Shown here one piece after another: positions 8,836-17,130 of a stretch of 64,000 nucleotides of DNA. Below the pieces are notes generated by a model, which worked only from the letters and a program-made list of their open reading frames with translations, made no database searches and was not told where the DNA came from. The DNA comes from JALOAT01 sp041685115 (GTDB lineage Bacteria; Pseudomonadota; Gammaproteobacteria; Thiohalomonadales; Thiohalomonadaceae): positions 62,001 through 126,000 of the forward strand of contig JAWLGK010000003.1 of NCBI GenBank assembly GCA_041685115.1, in the 5' to 3' direction. Position 1 is the stretch's first letter; every line of letters starts with the position of its first letter. The position numbers were made by a program, and so were the translations under genes.

Positions 8836-9305
8836 ACAGGGGCGCCGTCGTCCGCAAAACGGCGCTTGGCGAAGAGGAGATCCAGACGCGGTCCCACGGT
8901 TTGGAACGTAATCTGCGCTATGTGCTCATTCTGGTGGATGGCAGCTCCAGTGTGGAGCAGCTCGTCGCCAAGGGTGCCGGCATGCCGGACGTGGAGGGTA
9001 GCCTGGCGCGTCTGGCCGCCGAAGGTTACGTGGACATCGAGGGCTACGCGTCGGGGGCAAGCGCCACAACCGGCGACGTCACGGCCATGAAGGCCTCACT
9101 GATCGCCATTGCCCGCGAGCTGCTCGGCGCCGACGCCGGCAAGGTGATCAGCAAAATCGAAGCAGCCCCCGACAGCCGAGAAGGACTTCTCGAAGTCGTG
9201 AGCCAGTGCAAGAAGGTGGTGCGCCTGCTCATCGACGAAGACAAGGCCGAGGCGCTCATGAACCGCTGCCGGGCCGTACTCGACGGCATTTCAACCGCCG
9301 GCTGA
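8832..9305 (+). CDS. Conserved hypothetical protein with winged-helix-like N-terminus
   Basis: 157 aa, soluble. Residues 1-70 (VVRKTALGEEEIQTRSHGLE, then LRYVLILVDGSSSVEQL, then SLARLAAEGYV) read like the winged-helix-like modules found in proteobacterial signalling proteins. Residues 85-155 form a helical domain (LIAIARELLGADAGKVISKI, VSQCKKVVRLLIDEDKAEAL). Similar conserved proteins occur near type IV pilus or cyclic-di-GMP genes in other proteobacteria, but I cannot give a function from sequence alone. It is translationally coupled to the small membrane protein before it, suggesting a membrane partner. Confidence 0.6.
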   Translation: MNRGAVVRKTALGEEEIQTRSHGLERNLRYVLILVDGSSSVEQLVAKGAGMPDVEGSLARLAAEGYVDIEGYASGASATTGDVTAMKASLIAIARELLGADAGKVISKIEAAPDSREGLLEVVSQCKKVVRLLIDEDKAEALMNRCRAVLDGISTAG

Positions 9306-9486
9306 GCCCATTCCTGCGTAGCGTCCTTCGAAGGCGAACGCCTGCACGCCCGGACGTGGGGGCGGCCTCAGGCCGTGATGATTCTTCCGGTCTTTGAGTT
9401 GCCGTGAGCTGGGTGGCCTGTGTCAGTGCGGGCCTGCTGTAGTATCATTCCGCCCTTAGCCTGCCTCTCACGGATTCTCTTTCTCC

Positions 9487-10588
9487 ATGCTGGAACTCAA
9501 CGCCATTTTCCGCCAGATCAAGGATATGCAAGGGCGCATCGACGCCCTGAGGGGGTATCTTTGACTACGACGTCAAGAACGAACGCCTTGTCGAAGTAAC
9601 GCGCGAACTCGAAGACCCCGCGGTGTGGAACCGCCCCGAATACGCGCAGGAACTGGGGCGCGAGCGCGCCTCCCTCGAAAAGTCCGTCGGTACCATCGAC
9701 AGCCTTACCTACAAGCTCGACGAGGCCGCGGAACTGCTGGAACTCGCCGAAGCGGATGACGATGCCGCAATGGCCGAGGCGGTCGCTGCGGATCTCGTAT
9801 CGGCCGAGAAGGAACTTGCCACGCTCGAGTTCCGCCGCATGTTTGCCAACCCCATGGACCCGAACAACGCCTATCTGGACATCCAGTCCGGCTCGGGGGG
9901 GACCGAGGCCCAGGACTGGGCCAGCATGCTGCTGCGCATGTATCTGCGCTGGGGTGAACGCCGCGGTTTCAAGACCGAGTTGATGGAAGTCTCACCGGGC
10001 GAAGTGGCCGGCATCAAGAGCGCAACCATCCACTTCGAGGGCGAGTACGCCTTCGGCTGGCTGCGCACGGAGACCGGCGTGCATCGCCTGGTGCGTAAGT
10101 CACCGTTCGACTCCGGTAACCGTCGGCACACCTCGTTCGCCTCGGTGTTCGTATCGCCTGAGGTGGACGATGACATCGCCATCGAGATCAATCCCGCCGA
10201 CCTGCGCATCGATGTATATCGCGCCTCGGGCGCCGGTGGTCAGCACGTGAACCGCACGGAATCGGCCGTACGTATCACCCACGAGCCTTCGGGCATCGTG
10301 ACCCAGTGCCAGACTGACCGCTCGCAGCACAAGAACAAAGACCAGGCCATGAAAATGCTCAAGGCCAAGCTGTACGAGATGGAAATGCAGAAACGCATGG
10401 TCACGCAGCAGGCGCTGGAGGACAGCAAGTCCGACATCGGCTGGGGCAGCCAGATCCGCTCCTACGTGCTCGACCAGTCCCGCATCAAGGACCTGCGCAC
10501 CGGCGTCGAAACCGCCAACACCCAGGCCGTGCTTGACGGCGACCTGGACGACTTCATCGAGGCCAGCCTCAAGAGCGGGCTGGAGTAG
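9487..10588 (+). CDS. prfB: Peptide chain release factor 2 (programmed +1 frameshift)
   Basis: Recognises UGA and UAA stop codons and triggers peptide release. The first 25 codons from ATG 9487 (MLELNAIFRQIKDMQGRIDA...) end at an in-frame TGA at 9562-9564. Translation resumes in the +1 frame at GAC 9563 and runs to 10588, giving 366 aa. The class motif SPF is at residues 205-207, and the catalytic GGQ at 250-252 matches the E. coli numbering. The break is the normal autoregulatory frameshift, not a pseudogene. The usual prfB-lysS pairing is kept, but a 180-bp nested palindrome separates the two genes. Confidence 0.97.
9550..9565 (+). promoter_or_regulatory. prfB programmed +1 frameshift site
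   Basis: AGGGGG (a Shine-Dalgarno-like stimulator at 9550-9555), TAT, then the slippery CTT followed by TGA C. The spacing matches the classical RF2 site (AGGGGGTATCTTTGAC). Slow decoding of the weak UGA-C stop when RF2 is scarce lets the ribosome slip forward one base and make full-length RF2, so the site is a feedback loop. Confidence 0.97.
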
Positions 10589-10630
10589 TGTTGTTCCGCC
10601 AATGAACGGGAGCGGCCGAAGACAGAAGAG

Positions 10631-10810
10631 AAAAGCTAACCACGGGGGACACGGGGAACACGGGGAAATCGATCTTTTCTGTAGGAGCGGCCTCAGGCCG
10701 CGATAGTGCGGTTTCCGACGACAATCGCGGCCTGAGGCCGCTCCTACAGGCAGGGGTAACCGTTGATGGATTTCCCCGTGTTCCCCGTGTCCCCCGTGGT
10801 TAATGCTTTT
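10631..10810. repeat. Nested palindromic element upstream of lysS
   Basis: Outer inverted repeat: left arm from 10631 (AAAAGCTAACCACGGGGGAC, continuing ACGGGGAACACGGGGAAAT), right arm 10770-10810, its near-perfect complement ending GTGGTTAATGCTTTT. Inside lies a second perfect palindrome at 10681-10747: GTAGGAGCGGCCTCAGGCCG ... CGGCCTGAGGCCGCTCCTAC. Both palindromes recur independently in the window. The right outer arm ends 50 bp before the lysS start. Confidence 0.9.
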
Positions 10811-10860
10811 TGCCTTTATGTCCGCTTGCGTTCATTTGCGGACATTAATTGGATTTCATC

Positions 10861-12357
10861 ATGACTGACATTGAACAGACCCTGGACGAGAACAAGCTGA
10901 TTGCCGAGCGGCGCAGCAAGCTGGCCGCCTTGCGCGAGAAGGGCGTGGCTTTTCCCAACGACTTCCGCCGCAACGTGGTGGCCGGCGAGATTCACGCCAA
11001 ATATCATGACCAGGATGCGGAGGCGCTGGCGGCCGCGCCGGTGCGCGTGAGCGTCGCCGGACGCATGATGTCCCGGCGCGTGATGGGCAAGGCGGCGTTT
11101 GCACACCTCAAGGACATGTCTGGCCAGATCCAGCTTTTCGTGCAGCGTGAGATGCTCGGCGAGACCTACGAGGACTTCAAGCGCTGGGATATCGGCGACA
11201 TCGTCGGAGCCGAAGGCGAGCTGTTCCGCACCAAGACCGGTGAGTTGTCGGTGAAGGTGGACAGTCTGCGCCTGCTCACCAAGTCGCTGCGTCCGCTGCC
11301 CGAGAAATGGCACGGCCTGTCGGATCAGGAGACCAAGTATCGCCAGCGGTATCTCGATCTCATCATCAACGACGTGACGCGTGAGACCTTCCGCGTCCGC
11401 TCCAGCGTTGTCCACCACATCCGAGACTTCATGGTGGCGCGCGGCTTCCTGGAAGTGGAAACGCCCATGATGCAGGCCATTCCGGGCGGCGCCACGGCCA
11501 AGCCGTTCGTCACCTTCCACAATGCGCTCGACATGGAACTTTACCTGCGCATCGCCCCCGAGCTCTATCTGAAACGCCTGGTGGTGGGTGGCTTCGAGAA
11601 GGTGTTCGAGATTAACCGCAATTTCCGTAACGAGGGGCTGTCCACGCGCCACAACCCCGAGTTCACCATGATGGAGTTCTACCAGGCCTACGCGGACTAC
11701 CGTGACCTGATGGACCTCACGGAGGAACTGTTGCGCGAAGTGGCCGCCAAGGTATTGGGGACCACCACGGTGAACTACCAGGGCGAGGAGTATCACTTCG
11801 GTGCGCCGTTCAAGCGCATGACCGTGAAGGAGTCCATCCTGCACTTCAATCCGGCTCTGCGGCCGGAGCAGCTGGATTCGCTGGAGGAGGCGCGCAAGGT
11901 CGCCGAAGCCCTGGCCATCCCGCTCAAGCCGACCTATGGCCTTGGCAAGGTACAGATCGAAATCTTCGAGAAGACTGTCGAACACCGGCTCAAGGAACCG
12001 ACTTTCATCACCGAGTATCCCACCGAAGTGTCACCGCTGGCACGGCGCAACGACGCGAATCCGTTCGTCACGGACCGTTTCGAGTTCTTCGTGGGCGGGC
12101 GCGAGATCGCCAACGGCTTTTCCGAGCTCAACGACCCGGAGGATCAGGCCGAACGCTTCCGCAAGCAGGTGGAGGAGAAGACGGCCGGGAACGAAGAGGC
12201 CATGCACTTCGATGCCGATTACATCGTCGCCCTGGAACACGGCCTGCCACCCACGGCGGGCGAGGGCATCGGCATCGATCGACTGGTGATGCTGTTCACG
12301 GATTCGCCGTCCATCCGTGACGTGCTGCTGTTCCCGCACATGCGTCCGCAAGGTTGA
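10861..12357 (+). CDS. lysS: Lysyl-tRNA synthetase (class II)
   Basis: Charges tRNA-Lys with lysine. 498 aa, with the N-terminal OB-fold anticodon-binding domain (VSVAGRMMSRRVMGKAAFAH) and class II catalytic motifs: motif 2 in FEINRNFRNEGLSTRHNPEF, the family signature TMMEFYQAYADY, and motif 3 in GEGIGIDRLVMLFTDSPSIR. The ATG at 10861 gives the usual MTDIEQTLDENKLIAERR start; an in-frame ATG 12 bases earlier is less likely. The hairpin at 12363-12446 lies just after the stop. Confidence 0.97.
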   Translation: MTDIEQTLDENKLIAERRSKLAALREKGVAFPNDFRRNVVAGEIHAKYHDQDAEALAAAPVRVSVAGRMMSRRVMGKAAFAHLKDMSGQIQLFVQREMLGETYEDFKRWDIGDIVGAEGELFRTKTGELSVKVDSLRLLTKSLRPLPEKWHGLSDQETKYRQRYLDLIINDVTRETFRVRSSVVHHIRDFMVARGFLEVETPMMQAIPGGATAKPFVTFHNALDMELYLRIAPELYLKRLVVGGFEKVFEINRNFRNEGLSTRHNPEFTMMEFYQAYADYRDLMDLTEELLREVAAKVLGTTTVNYQGEEYHFGAPFKRMTVKESILHFNPALRPEQLDSLEEARKVAEALAIPLKPTYGLGKVQIEIFEKTVEHRLKEPTFITEYPTEVSPLARRNDANPFVTDRFEFFVGGREIANGFSELNDPEDQAERFRKQVEEKTAGNEEAMHFDADYIVALEHGLPPTAGEGIGIDRLVMLFTDSPSIRDVLLFPHMRPQG

Positions 12358-12362
12358 GGGTT

Positions 12363-12446
12363 GTAGGAGCCGACACCGTCGGCGAATGTGGTGCCGATCA
12401 CCGCCGCGTGGTTTGCAAGGCATTCGCCCACGGTGTGGGCTCCTAC
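12363..12446. repeat. GTAGGAGCC...GGCTCCTAC hairpin element after lysS
   Basis: A single copy of the same element that is tripled after rpoS. It begins 6 bp after the lysS stop codon and lies between convergent genes (lysS forward, HDOD gene reverse). It could act as a rho-independent-like stop or RNA-stabilising hairpin, although no T-run follows. Confidence 0.85.
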
Positions 12447-12527
12447 GGGGTCTTGATGAACCTGCCGGCAACCGTCGGCGTTGGGACAACAATTCGCCCA
12501 CGGTATGGTGTTCTCCGTGGCTATCAC

Positions 12528-13367
12528 TCAACCGGCGAGGATGGAATGCACCTCGCGGATATTGCCAGCGGTTTCCGCCATCTCCACCACGTTGACCTCC
12601 GGGCTCAGGCCCAGTCGCCGGAAGGCCGGGACGGTGCGCCAGTCCTGTTGCGTGAGCGGGTGATTGGTGCCGATGTAGCTCTGCAGGTTGGCGACTGTCA
12701 CCACGTCCACGTAATCGATCTTCTCCGATGCCCGTTGCAGTTCCTCGTGGCCTTCCGCGACGGCCACCAATTCGGGCGGGAAATTCCAAGCCTCCAGAAT
12801 GGCCTTGCCGATAGGACCGTGCGCCGTGGCGATGAGTTTGTCGAGCATCGCTTCGTCCTCGAGCAACTCGGGCACGTCCTCGGCGCGTACCAGCACCGGC
12901 AGTATGCCGATGTCGTGGACCAGCCCGGCCAGCATGGCCTGTTCCGGTGACAACCGGGTGAAGCCAGAGGCGAGCGCGTGGCTGATGGCGGCGACCTGCG
13001 TGCTGTGTTCCCACACTGCGCGCAGCTTGCGATCGGTGACGTCCGAAGTCGCCTGGAACATCTGCTGCATGGCCATGCTCACCACCATGTCACGCACCAG
13101 TTTCATGCCGAGCCGCGAGACGGCCATGTCGACGGAATCCACGGCGCGGCTGCCACGCAGCAACGGGCTGTTGGCCACTTGCACCAGACGCGCGCTGAGG
13201 GCGGCATCAGTGGTGATCACCCCGACGATATCGCCGAGGTTGGCGTCCTCGTCATCCACCACCTCGCGCACGCGCAATGCCACCTCGGGCAGGGTCGGCA
13301 GGGTAAGCCGGCCCTTGGCCAGGTCTTGCAGGAGTTCGCTCAGGAATTGTTCGGCAAGACGGTTCAT
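12528..13367 (-). CDS. HDOD domain signalling protein
   Basis: 279 aa, consisting almost entirely of one HDOD domain, an HD-fold relative that usually lacks phosphohydrolase activity and takes part in signalling. Family features seen: LPTLPEVALRVREVVDDE, VITTDAALSARLVQVANSP, and AMLAGLVHDIGILPVL, which retains an H-D pair. Members are linked to motility, cyclic-di-GMP networks and stress responses, but no partner is evident here. Its start overlaps the ygfZ stop by 4 nt (ATGA), so it is cotranscribed with ygfZ. Confidence 0.85.
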   Translation of the reverse strand: MNRLAEQFLSELLQDLAKGRLTLPTLPEVALRVREVVDDEDANLGDIVGVITTDAALSARLVQVANSPLLRGSRAVDSVDMAVSRLGMKLVRDMVVSMAMQQMFQATSDVTDRKLRAVWEHSTQVAAISHALASGFTRLSPEQAMLAGLVHDIGILPVLVRAEDVPELLEDEAMLDKLIATAHGPIGKAILEAWNFPPELVAVAEGHEELQRASEKIDYVDVVTVANLQSYIGTNHPLTQQDWRTVPAFRRLGLSPEVNVVEMAETAGNIREVHSILAG

Positions 13368-14425
13368 GACTTCTGTTCCGGGGTACTGAGGTCATCTACT
13401 TCGTATGGCTGAGGCAGTATCTGCAACACCGCGCCGTCCGCATCACCGATGCGCACGGGCGTGCCGTTTTCCACCGCCTCGATCAGTACCACGGCGAGCA
13501 GGTCACAACCGCCCTGCGGCGCCGGCTGCGCATTGACCACCTTGCCGGTGCCCTGGCCGCTTTCGATCTCTGCGGCAAACAGTTCCGTACCCGGCGCGGG
13601 GCAGGGTGCGTCCACGTGGGCGAGATACATGCGCCGCTTGAGCTTGCCCAGGTACTGCATGCGGGCCACCACCTCCTGCCCCGTGTAACAGCCCTTGCGG
13701 AAGCTCACGCCGCCGATGGCGTGCAGGTTGAGCATTTGTGGCACGAAGGCCTCGCTGGTGGCGTCCAGCACATGAGGCACGCCGGCACGGACCTCCGTGA
13801 GCATCCAGGCGTCGGCCCCCACTGGGCGCGCCTGCGTCGCCAGGCGCTGCCACAGCGCGGCCAGCGCGGCCGGGGCACCGTGACATTCGAAACGCCCGCC
13901 CGGTACGCGCACGACCGCGATGTCCGGGGTTTGCAGTACTGCGTCGGTGTGCTCGGGCATGGCCGTGCCGAGTGCCTCGCCCAACAGCGCCGCGGCATGC
14001 GGACCTGCAACGCCGAAACGCACCAGCATGTCGCTCGCGTCGTCGAGTTGGACCTGCGAACGTAACACGTACATACGCAGACGCTTGAGCACGAACGCCA
14101 GGCGCTCCGCGGGCAGGCGTAGGTAATAGGTGCCGTCACGATGGAACAGGCGGAAGGTGGCGAGGATGCGGCCCTTCGGGGTGCAGTAGCTGTTCAACTG
14201 GCTGTGCTTGTCGTCGACCAGTCGCACATCGTTGGTGACCTGACCCTGGAGGAATTCGACGGCGTCCTGGCCGCTGACCGCGATGAGTCCGAAGTGCGAG
14301 AGATCGGCAATGATGTCACCGGTCGTGGCCTGACGCTCTGCGGCGGCATCACCGAACCCGACCACCCGGCCATCGCTGATCTGCGCGCCGGCCGACGTGA
14401 GGAAGGACTGCCAGTCGTTATGCAT
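13364..14425 (-). CDS. ygfZ: Folate-binding protein YgfZ (Fe-S cluster maintenance)
   Basis: Tetrahydrofolate-dependent protein that supports repair or assembly of [4Fe-4S] enzymes. 353 aa. The diagnostic K-G-C-Y-T-G-Q-E motif (FRKGCYTGQEVVARM) is intact, and the N-terminus shows the GcvT-like fold (HFGLIAVSGQDAVEFLQGQV). I start at the ATG at 14425, preceded by AAGGAG eight bases upstream. An in-frame upstream extension would cover the divergent sdhC promoter region. Its position opposite the sdh operon makes sense because succinate dehydrogenase carries three Fe-S clusters. Confidence 0.92.
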   Translation of the reverse strand: MHNDWQSFLTSAGAQISDGRVVGFGDAAAERQATTGDIIADLSHFGLIAVSGQDAVEFLQGQVTNDVRLVDDKHSQLNSYCTPKGRILATFRLFHRDGTYYLRLPAERLAFVLKRLRMYVLRSQVQLDDASDMLVRFGVAGPHAAALLGEALGTAMPEHTDAVLQTPDIAVVRVPGGRFECHGAPAALAALWQRLATQARPVGADAWMLTEVRAGVPHVLDATSEAFVPQMLNLHAIGGVSFRKGCYTGQEVVARMQYLGKLKRRMYLAHVDAPCPAPGTELFAAEIESGQGTGKVVNAQPAPQGGCDLLAVVLIEAVENGTPVRIGDADGAVLQILPQPYEVDDLSTPEQKS

Positions 14426-14519
14426 GCAAGCTCCTTTCTTGTTTCCTGCCAACGTCCGTGCCGTCGGCTTTTGCGCCATAATACACCGGTTTACGCCAGT
14501 TCCCCGTTGGATGCGACGC

Positions 14520-14900
14520 ATGATAGACCGCAACACCCGTCCGGTTTTCCTGGACCTGCGCCGGATTCGCCTGCCGGTGACGGCGCTCGTCTCGGTGGGT
14601 CATCGGATCAGCGGAATCTTGCTGTTTCTGGCCTTGGCACCGGGCCTCTATTTGTTGCAGCGGGCGCTGGAGAGTCCGCAAGGATTCGCCGCCGCTGCCG
14701 ATCTACTGGCTACCCCCGCGGCCCGGCTCGCGCTGGTGCTGCTGGCCTGGAGTCTGGCACATCATGTATTGGCCGGCCTGCGCGTACTGCTGCTCGACAT
14801 CCATATAGGGGTGTTTCTGGCCCGCGCGCGCGCCAGTGCTATCGCTGTCCTGGCGCTTGGATGTGTGGCCTTCGCCGTCGCAGGAGTGCTGGCGTGGTAA
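14520..14900 (+). CDS. sdhC: Succinate dehydrogenase cytochrome b556 subunit
   Basis: Membrane anchor subunit of complex II that helps bind heme b and ubiquinone. About 126 aa with three transmembrane helices. The family start NTRPVFLDLRRIRLPVTALV and SVGHRISGILLFL are present, and the heme-ligand histidine lies in WSLAHHVLAGLRVLLLD. The start may be the ATG at 14511 instead (MRRMIDRN). It forms the head of sdhCDAB and overlaps sdhD by 7 nt. Confidence 0.92.
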   Translation: MIDRNTRPVFLDLRRIRLPVTALVSVGHRISGILLFLALAPGLYLLQRALESPQGFAAAADLLATPAARLALVLLAWSLAHHVLAGLRVLLLDIHIGVFLARARASAIAVLALGCVAFAVAGVLAW

Positions 14901-15235
14901 GGGGGCTGTCCGGTCTTGGGGCCTGGCTTCTGCAACGCCTCAGCGCGGTCTATCTGCTGATCTTTCCCCTCCTGTTCGTCCTGGAGTACCGCCGGCTGGC
15001 GGACGATGACCACGCGGCGCTCGTGGCGACCCTGGCCCGCCCCTGGGTCGCCCTCGCCGCCGGCTTGTGCATATTTTCGCTACTCACCCACGCCTGGGTC
15101 GGCATGCGCGACGTGGTCCTCGATTATGTGCGTCCCGCGGCACTGCGGCTGCTGGCCCTGGTGATGTTGGGCGGATGGTTGCTGGTGCTCGGCGTTTGGT
15201 CTGCCTGGCTGCTGCTTGGAGTGACGCTTCCGTGA
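14894..15235 (+). CDS. sdhD: Succinate dehydrogenase hydrophobic membrane anchor
   Basis: Second membrane subunit of complex II, 113 aa with three helices. The THAWVGMRDVVLDYV segment carries the conserved His and the Asp-Tyr pair near the quinone site. The GTG start at 14894 lies within the last codons of sdhC, and the stop at 15233-15235 overlaps the sdhA start, so C, D and A are tightly coupled. Confidence 0.92.
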   Translation: MVRGLSGLGAWLLQRLSAVYLLIFPLLFVLEYRRLADDDHAALVATLARPWVALAAGLCIFSLLTHAWVGMRDVVLDYVRPAALRLLALVMLGGWLLVLGVWSAWLLLGVTLP

Positions 15236-16992
15236 ATATCCCGCGCCGACGCTTCGATACCCTGGTCATCGGCGCCGGCGGCTCGGGCCTGCGCGCTGCT
15301 CTGCAACTGGCGCACGCCGAGGCCAAGGTGGCGGTGGTCTCCAAGGTGTTTCCCACGCGCTCGCATACCGTCGCCGCGCAGGGCGGCATCAACGCGGCCC
15401 TCGCCAATGTCACGCCCGACAACTGGCACTGGCATATGTACGACACGGTAAAGGGCGGGGACTTCCTCGGCGATCAGGACGCCATCGAGTTCATGTGTCG
15501 CGCCGCCGCCAATGTGGTCGTCGAGCTGGAGCACGCGGGCGTGCCGTTCTCGCGCCTTGACAGCGGCAAGATCTACCAGCGTCCATTCGGCGGGCAGAGC
15601 CGCGATTTCGGCGGCGCCCAGGCCACCCGCACCTGCGCCGCGGCGGATCGCACCGGTCACGCCATCCTGCATACCCTCTACCAGCAGAACATCCGCGCGC
15701 GCACGCACTTTTTCGACGAATTCTTTGCGGTGGACCTGCTACAGGACGTGCAGGGCGATGTGCTCGGCGCCCTGGTCATCGAGATCGAGACCGGCGAGCC
15801 GCTCATCATCGAGGCGAAGACCACGCTCATCGCCACCGGGGGGGCGGGCCAGCTGTTCCGCACCAACACCAACGCACGCATCAACACCGGTGACGGCATG
15901 GCCATGGCCTTGCGCGCCGGCATCCCGCTTCAGGACATGGAGTTCTTCCAGTTCCATCCCACCGGCATCGCCGGCAAGGGCATGCTCATCAGCGAGGGCG
16001 TGCGCGGCGAGGGTGGCTATCTGGTGAACGCCGAGGGCGAGCGCTTCATGACACGCTACGCGCCCCATGCCACCGACCTGGCCAGCCGCGACGTGGTGAG
16101 CCGCGCCATCTACACGGAAGTGAAGCAAGGTCGCGGCTGCGGCCCTAACGCCGATCACGTATTGTTGCAGGTGGCGCATCTGGGCGAGGAGGTTATCCGT
16201 AAACGCCTGCCCGGCATACGCGAGATGGCCATGACCTTCCTGGGCATCGATCCGGCCAAGGCGCCCATCCCGGTTTATCCCACCGCCCACTACACCATGG
16301 GCGGCATCCCCACCAACCGCTTCGGCCAGGTGGTGGTGCCGGTCGCCCACGGCGAGGAGGTCATCCCCGGCCTCTATGCAGTCGGCGAATGCGCCTGCGT
16401 CTCCGTACACGGTGCCAACCGCCTCGGCGGCAACTCCTTGCTGGACATCGTGGTGTTCGGCCGTGCGGCGGGGAGCCACATCATCGACTACCTGGCGGAG
16501 CACCGCTATCACCGCGAACTGCCCCAAGCGCATGTCGATGCCGCCGTGGCGCGCCTGTCCCGCTGGGAGCGGCCGGGCGGCGGCGAAACCGTCGAAGGCC
16601 TGCGGCGTGAATTGCAGGGCGTGATGGAGACCTATTGCGGCGTGTTCCGCAGCGAAGAGATATTGCAGGAAGGATTGGCAAAGGTCCTCGCTATCCAGTC
16701 ACGGCTGGACGACGTACGCCTGCGCGACACCAGCCGCGTGTTCAACACCGCACGCATCGAGGCCTTCGAGCTGGAAAACCTGGTGGACCTGGCGGTCGCC
16801 ACCGTCAGCTCCGCGCTCGGGCGCAGGGAAAGCCGCGGCGCCCACTCGCGCGTGGACTTCCCCGAGCGCGACGACCAGCACTGGCTCAGGCACAGCCTGT
16901 TCTACAAACAGGGCAATACCCTGGAATACAAACCCGTGCGCACCAAGCCACTCACGGTGGATACCTTCCCGCCCACGGCGCGGGTGTACTGA
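15232..16992 (+). CDS. sdhA: Succinate dehydrogenase flavoprotein subunit
   Basis: Oxidises succinate to fumarate using covalently bound FAD. 586 aa, matching E. coli SdhA (588). Dinucleotide-binding VIGAGGSGLRAAL is at the N-terminus. The FAD-attaching histidine is H45 in PTRSHTVAAQGG. The catalytic region includes QFHPTGIAGKGMLISEGVRGEGG and the HYTMGGIPTN motif. The start is a GTG overlapping the sdhD stop (GTGA). Unusually, it is separated from sdhB by a 130-bp palindromic element. Confidence 0.97.
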   Translation: MNIPRRRFDTLVIGAGGSGLRAALQLAHAEAKVAVVSKVFPTRSHTVAAQGGINAALANVTPDNWHWHMYDTVKGGDFLGDQDAIEFMCRAAANVVVELEHAGVPFSRLDSGKIYQRPFGGQSRDFGGAQATRTCAAADRTGHAILHTLYQQNIRARTHFFDEFFAVDLLQDVQGDVLGALVIEIETGEPLIIEAKTTLIATGGAGQLFRTNTNARINTGDGMAMALRAGIPLQDMEFFQFHPTGIAGKGMLISEGVRGEGGYLVNAEGERFMTRYAPHATDLASRDVVSRAIYTEVKQGRGCGPNADHVLLQVAHLGEEVIRKRLPGIREMAMTFLGIDPAKAPIPVYPTAHYTMGGIPTNRFGQVVVPVAHGEEVIPGLYAVGECACVSVHGANRLGGNSLLDIVVFGRAAGSHIIDYLAEHRYHRELPQAHVDAAVARLSRWERPGGGETVEGLRRELQGVMETYCGVFRSEEILQEGLAKVLAIQSRLDDVRLRDTSRVFNTARIEAFELENLVDLAVATVSSALGRRESRGAHSRVDFPERDDQHWLRHSLFYKQGNTLEYKPVRTKPLTVDTFPPTARVY

Positions 16993-16994
16993 TG

Positions 16995-17124
16995 AAAAGC
17001 ATCGACCACGGGGAACACGGGGGGAAGAAAATGAATTGCATGACAGGGCATGGGGAATTGAATCCAATGGCAAGAGCTGCCACGAGCATTGTCCTTCCCC
17101 GTGTCCTCCGTGGTTAGAGCATTT
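16995..17124. repeat. CCACGGGG palindromic element between sdhA and sdhB
   Basis: Left arm AAAAGCATCGACCACGGGGA, continuing ACACGGGGGGAAG (16995-17028); right arm CTTCCCCGTGTCCTCCGTGG then TTAGAGCATTTT (17093-17124). The two arms are near-complements about 60 bp apart. The element begins just after the sdhA stop and ends 6 bp before the sdhB start, inside an otherwise compact operon. Confidence 0.85.
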
Positions 17125-17130
17125 TCCCCT

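Noticed and set aside
9487..10588. prfB as a pseudogene because of the in-frame TGA
   Set aside because: The stop lies in a perfect programmed-frameshift context, and the downstream frame is intact.
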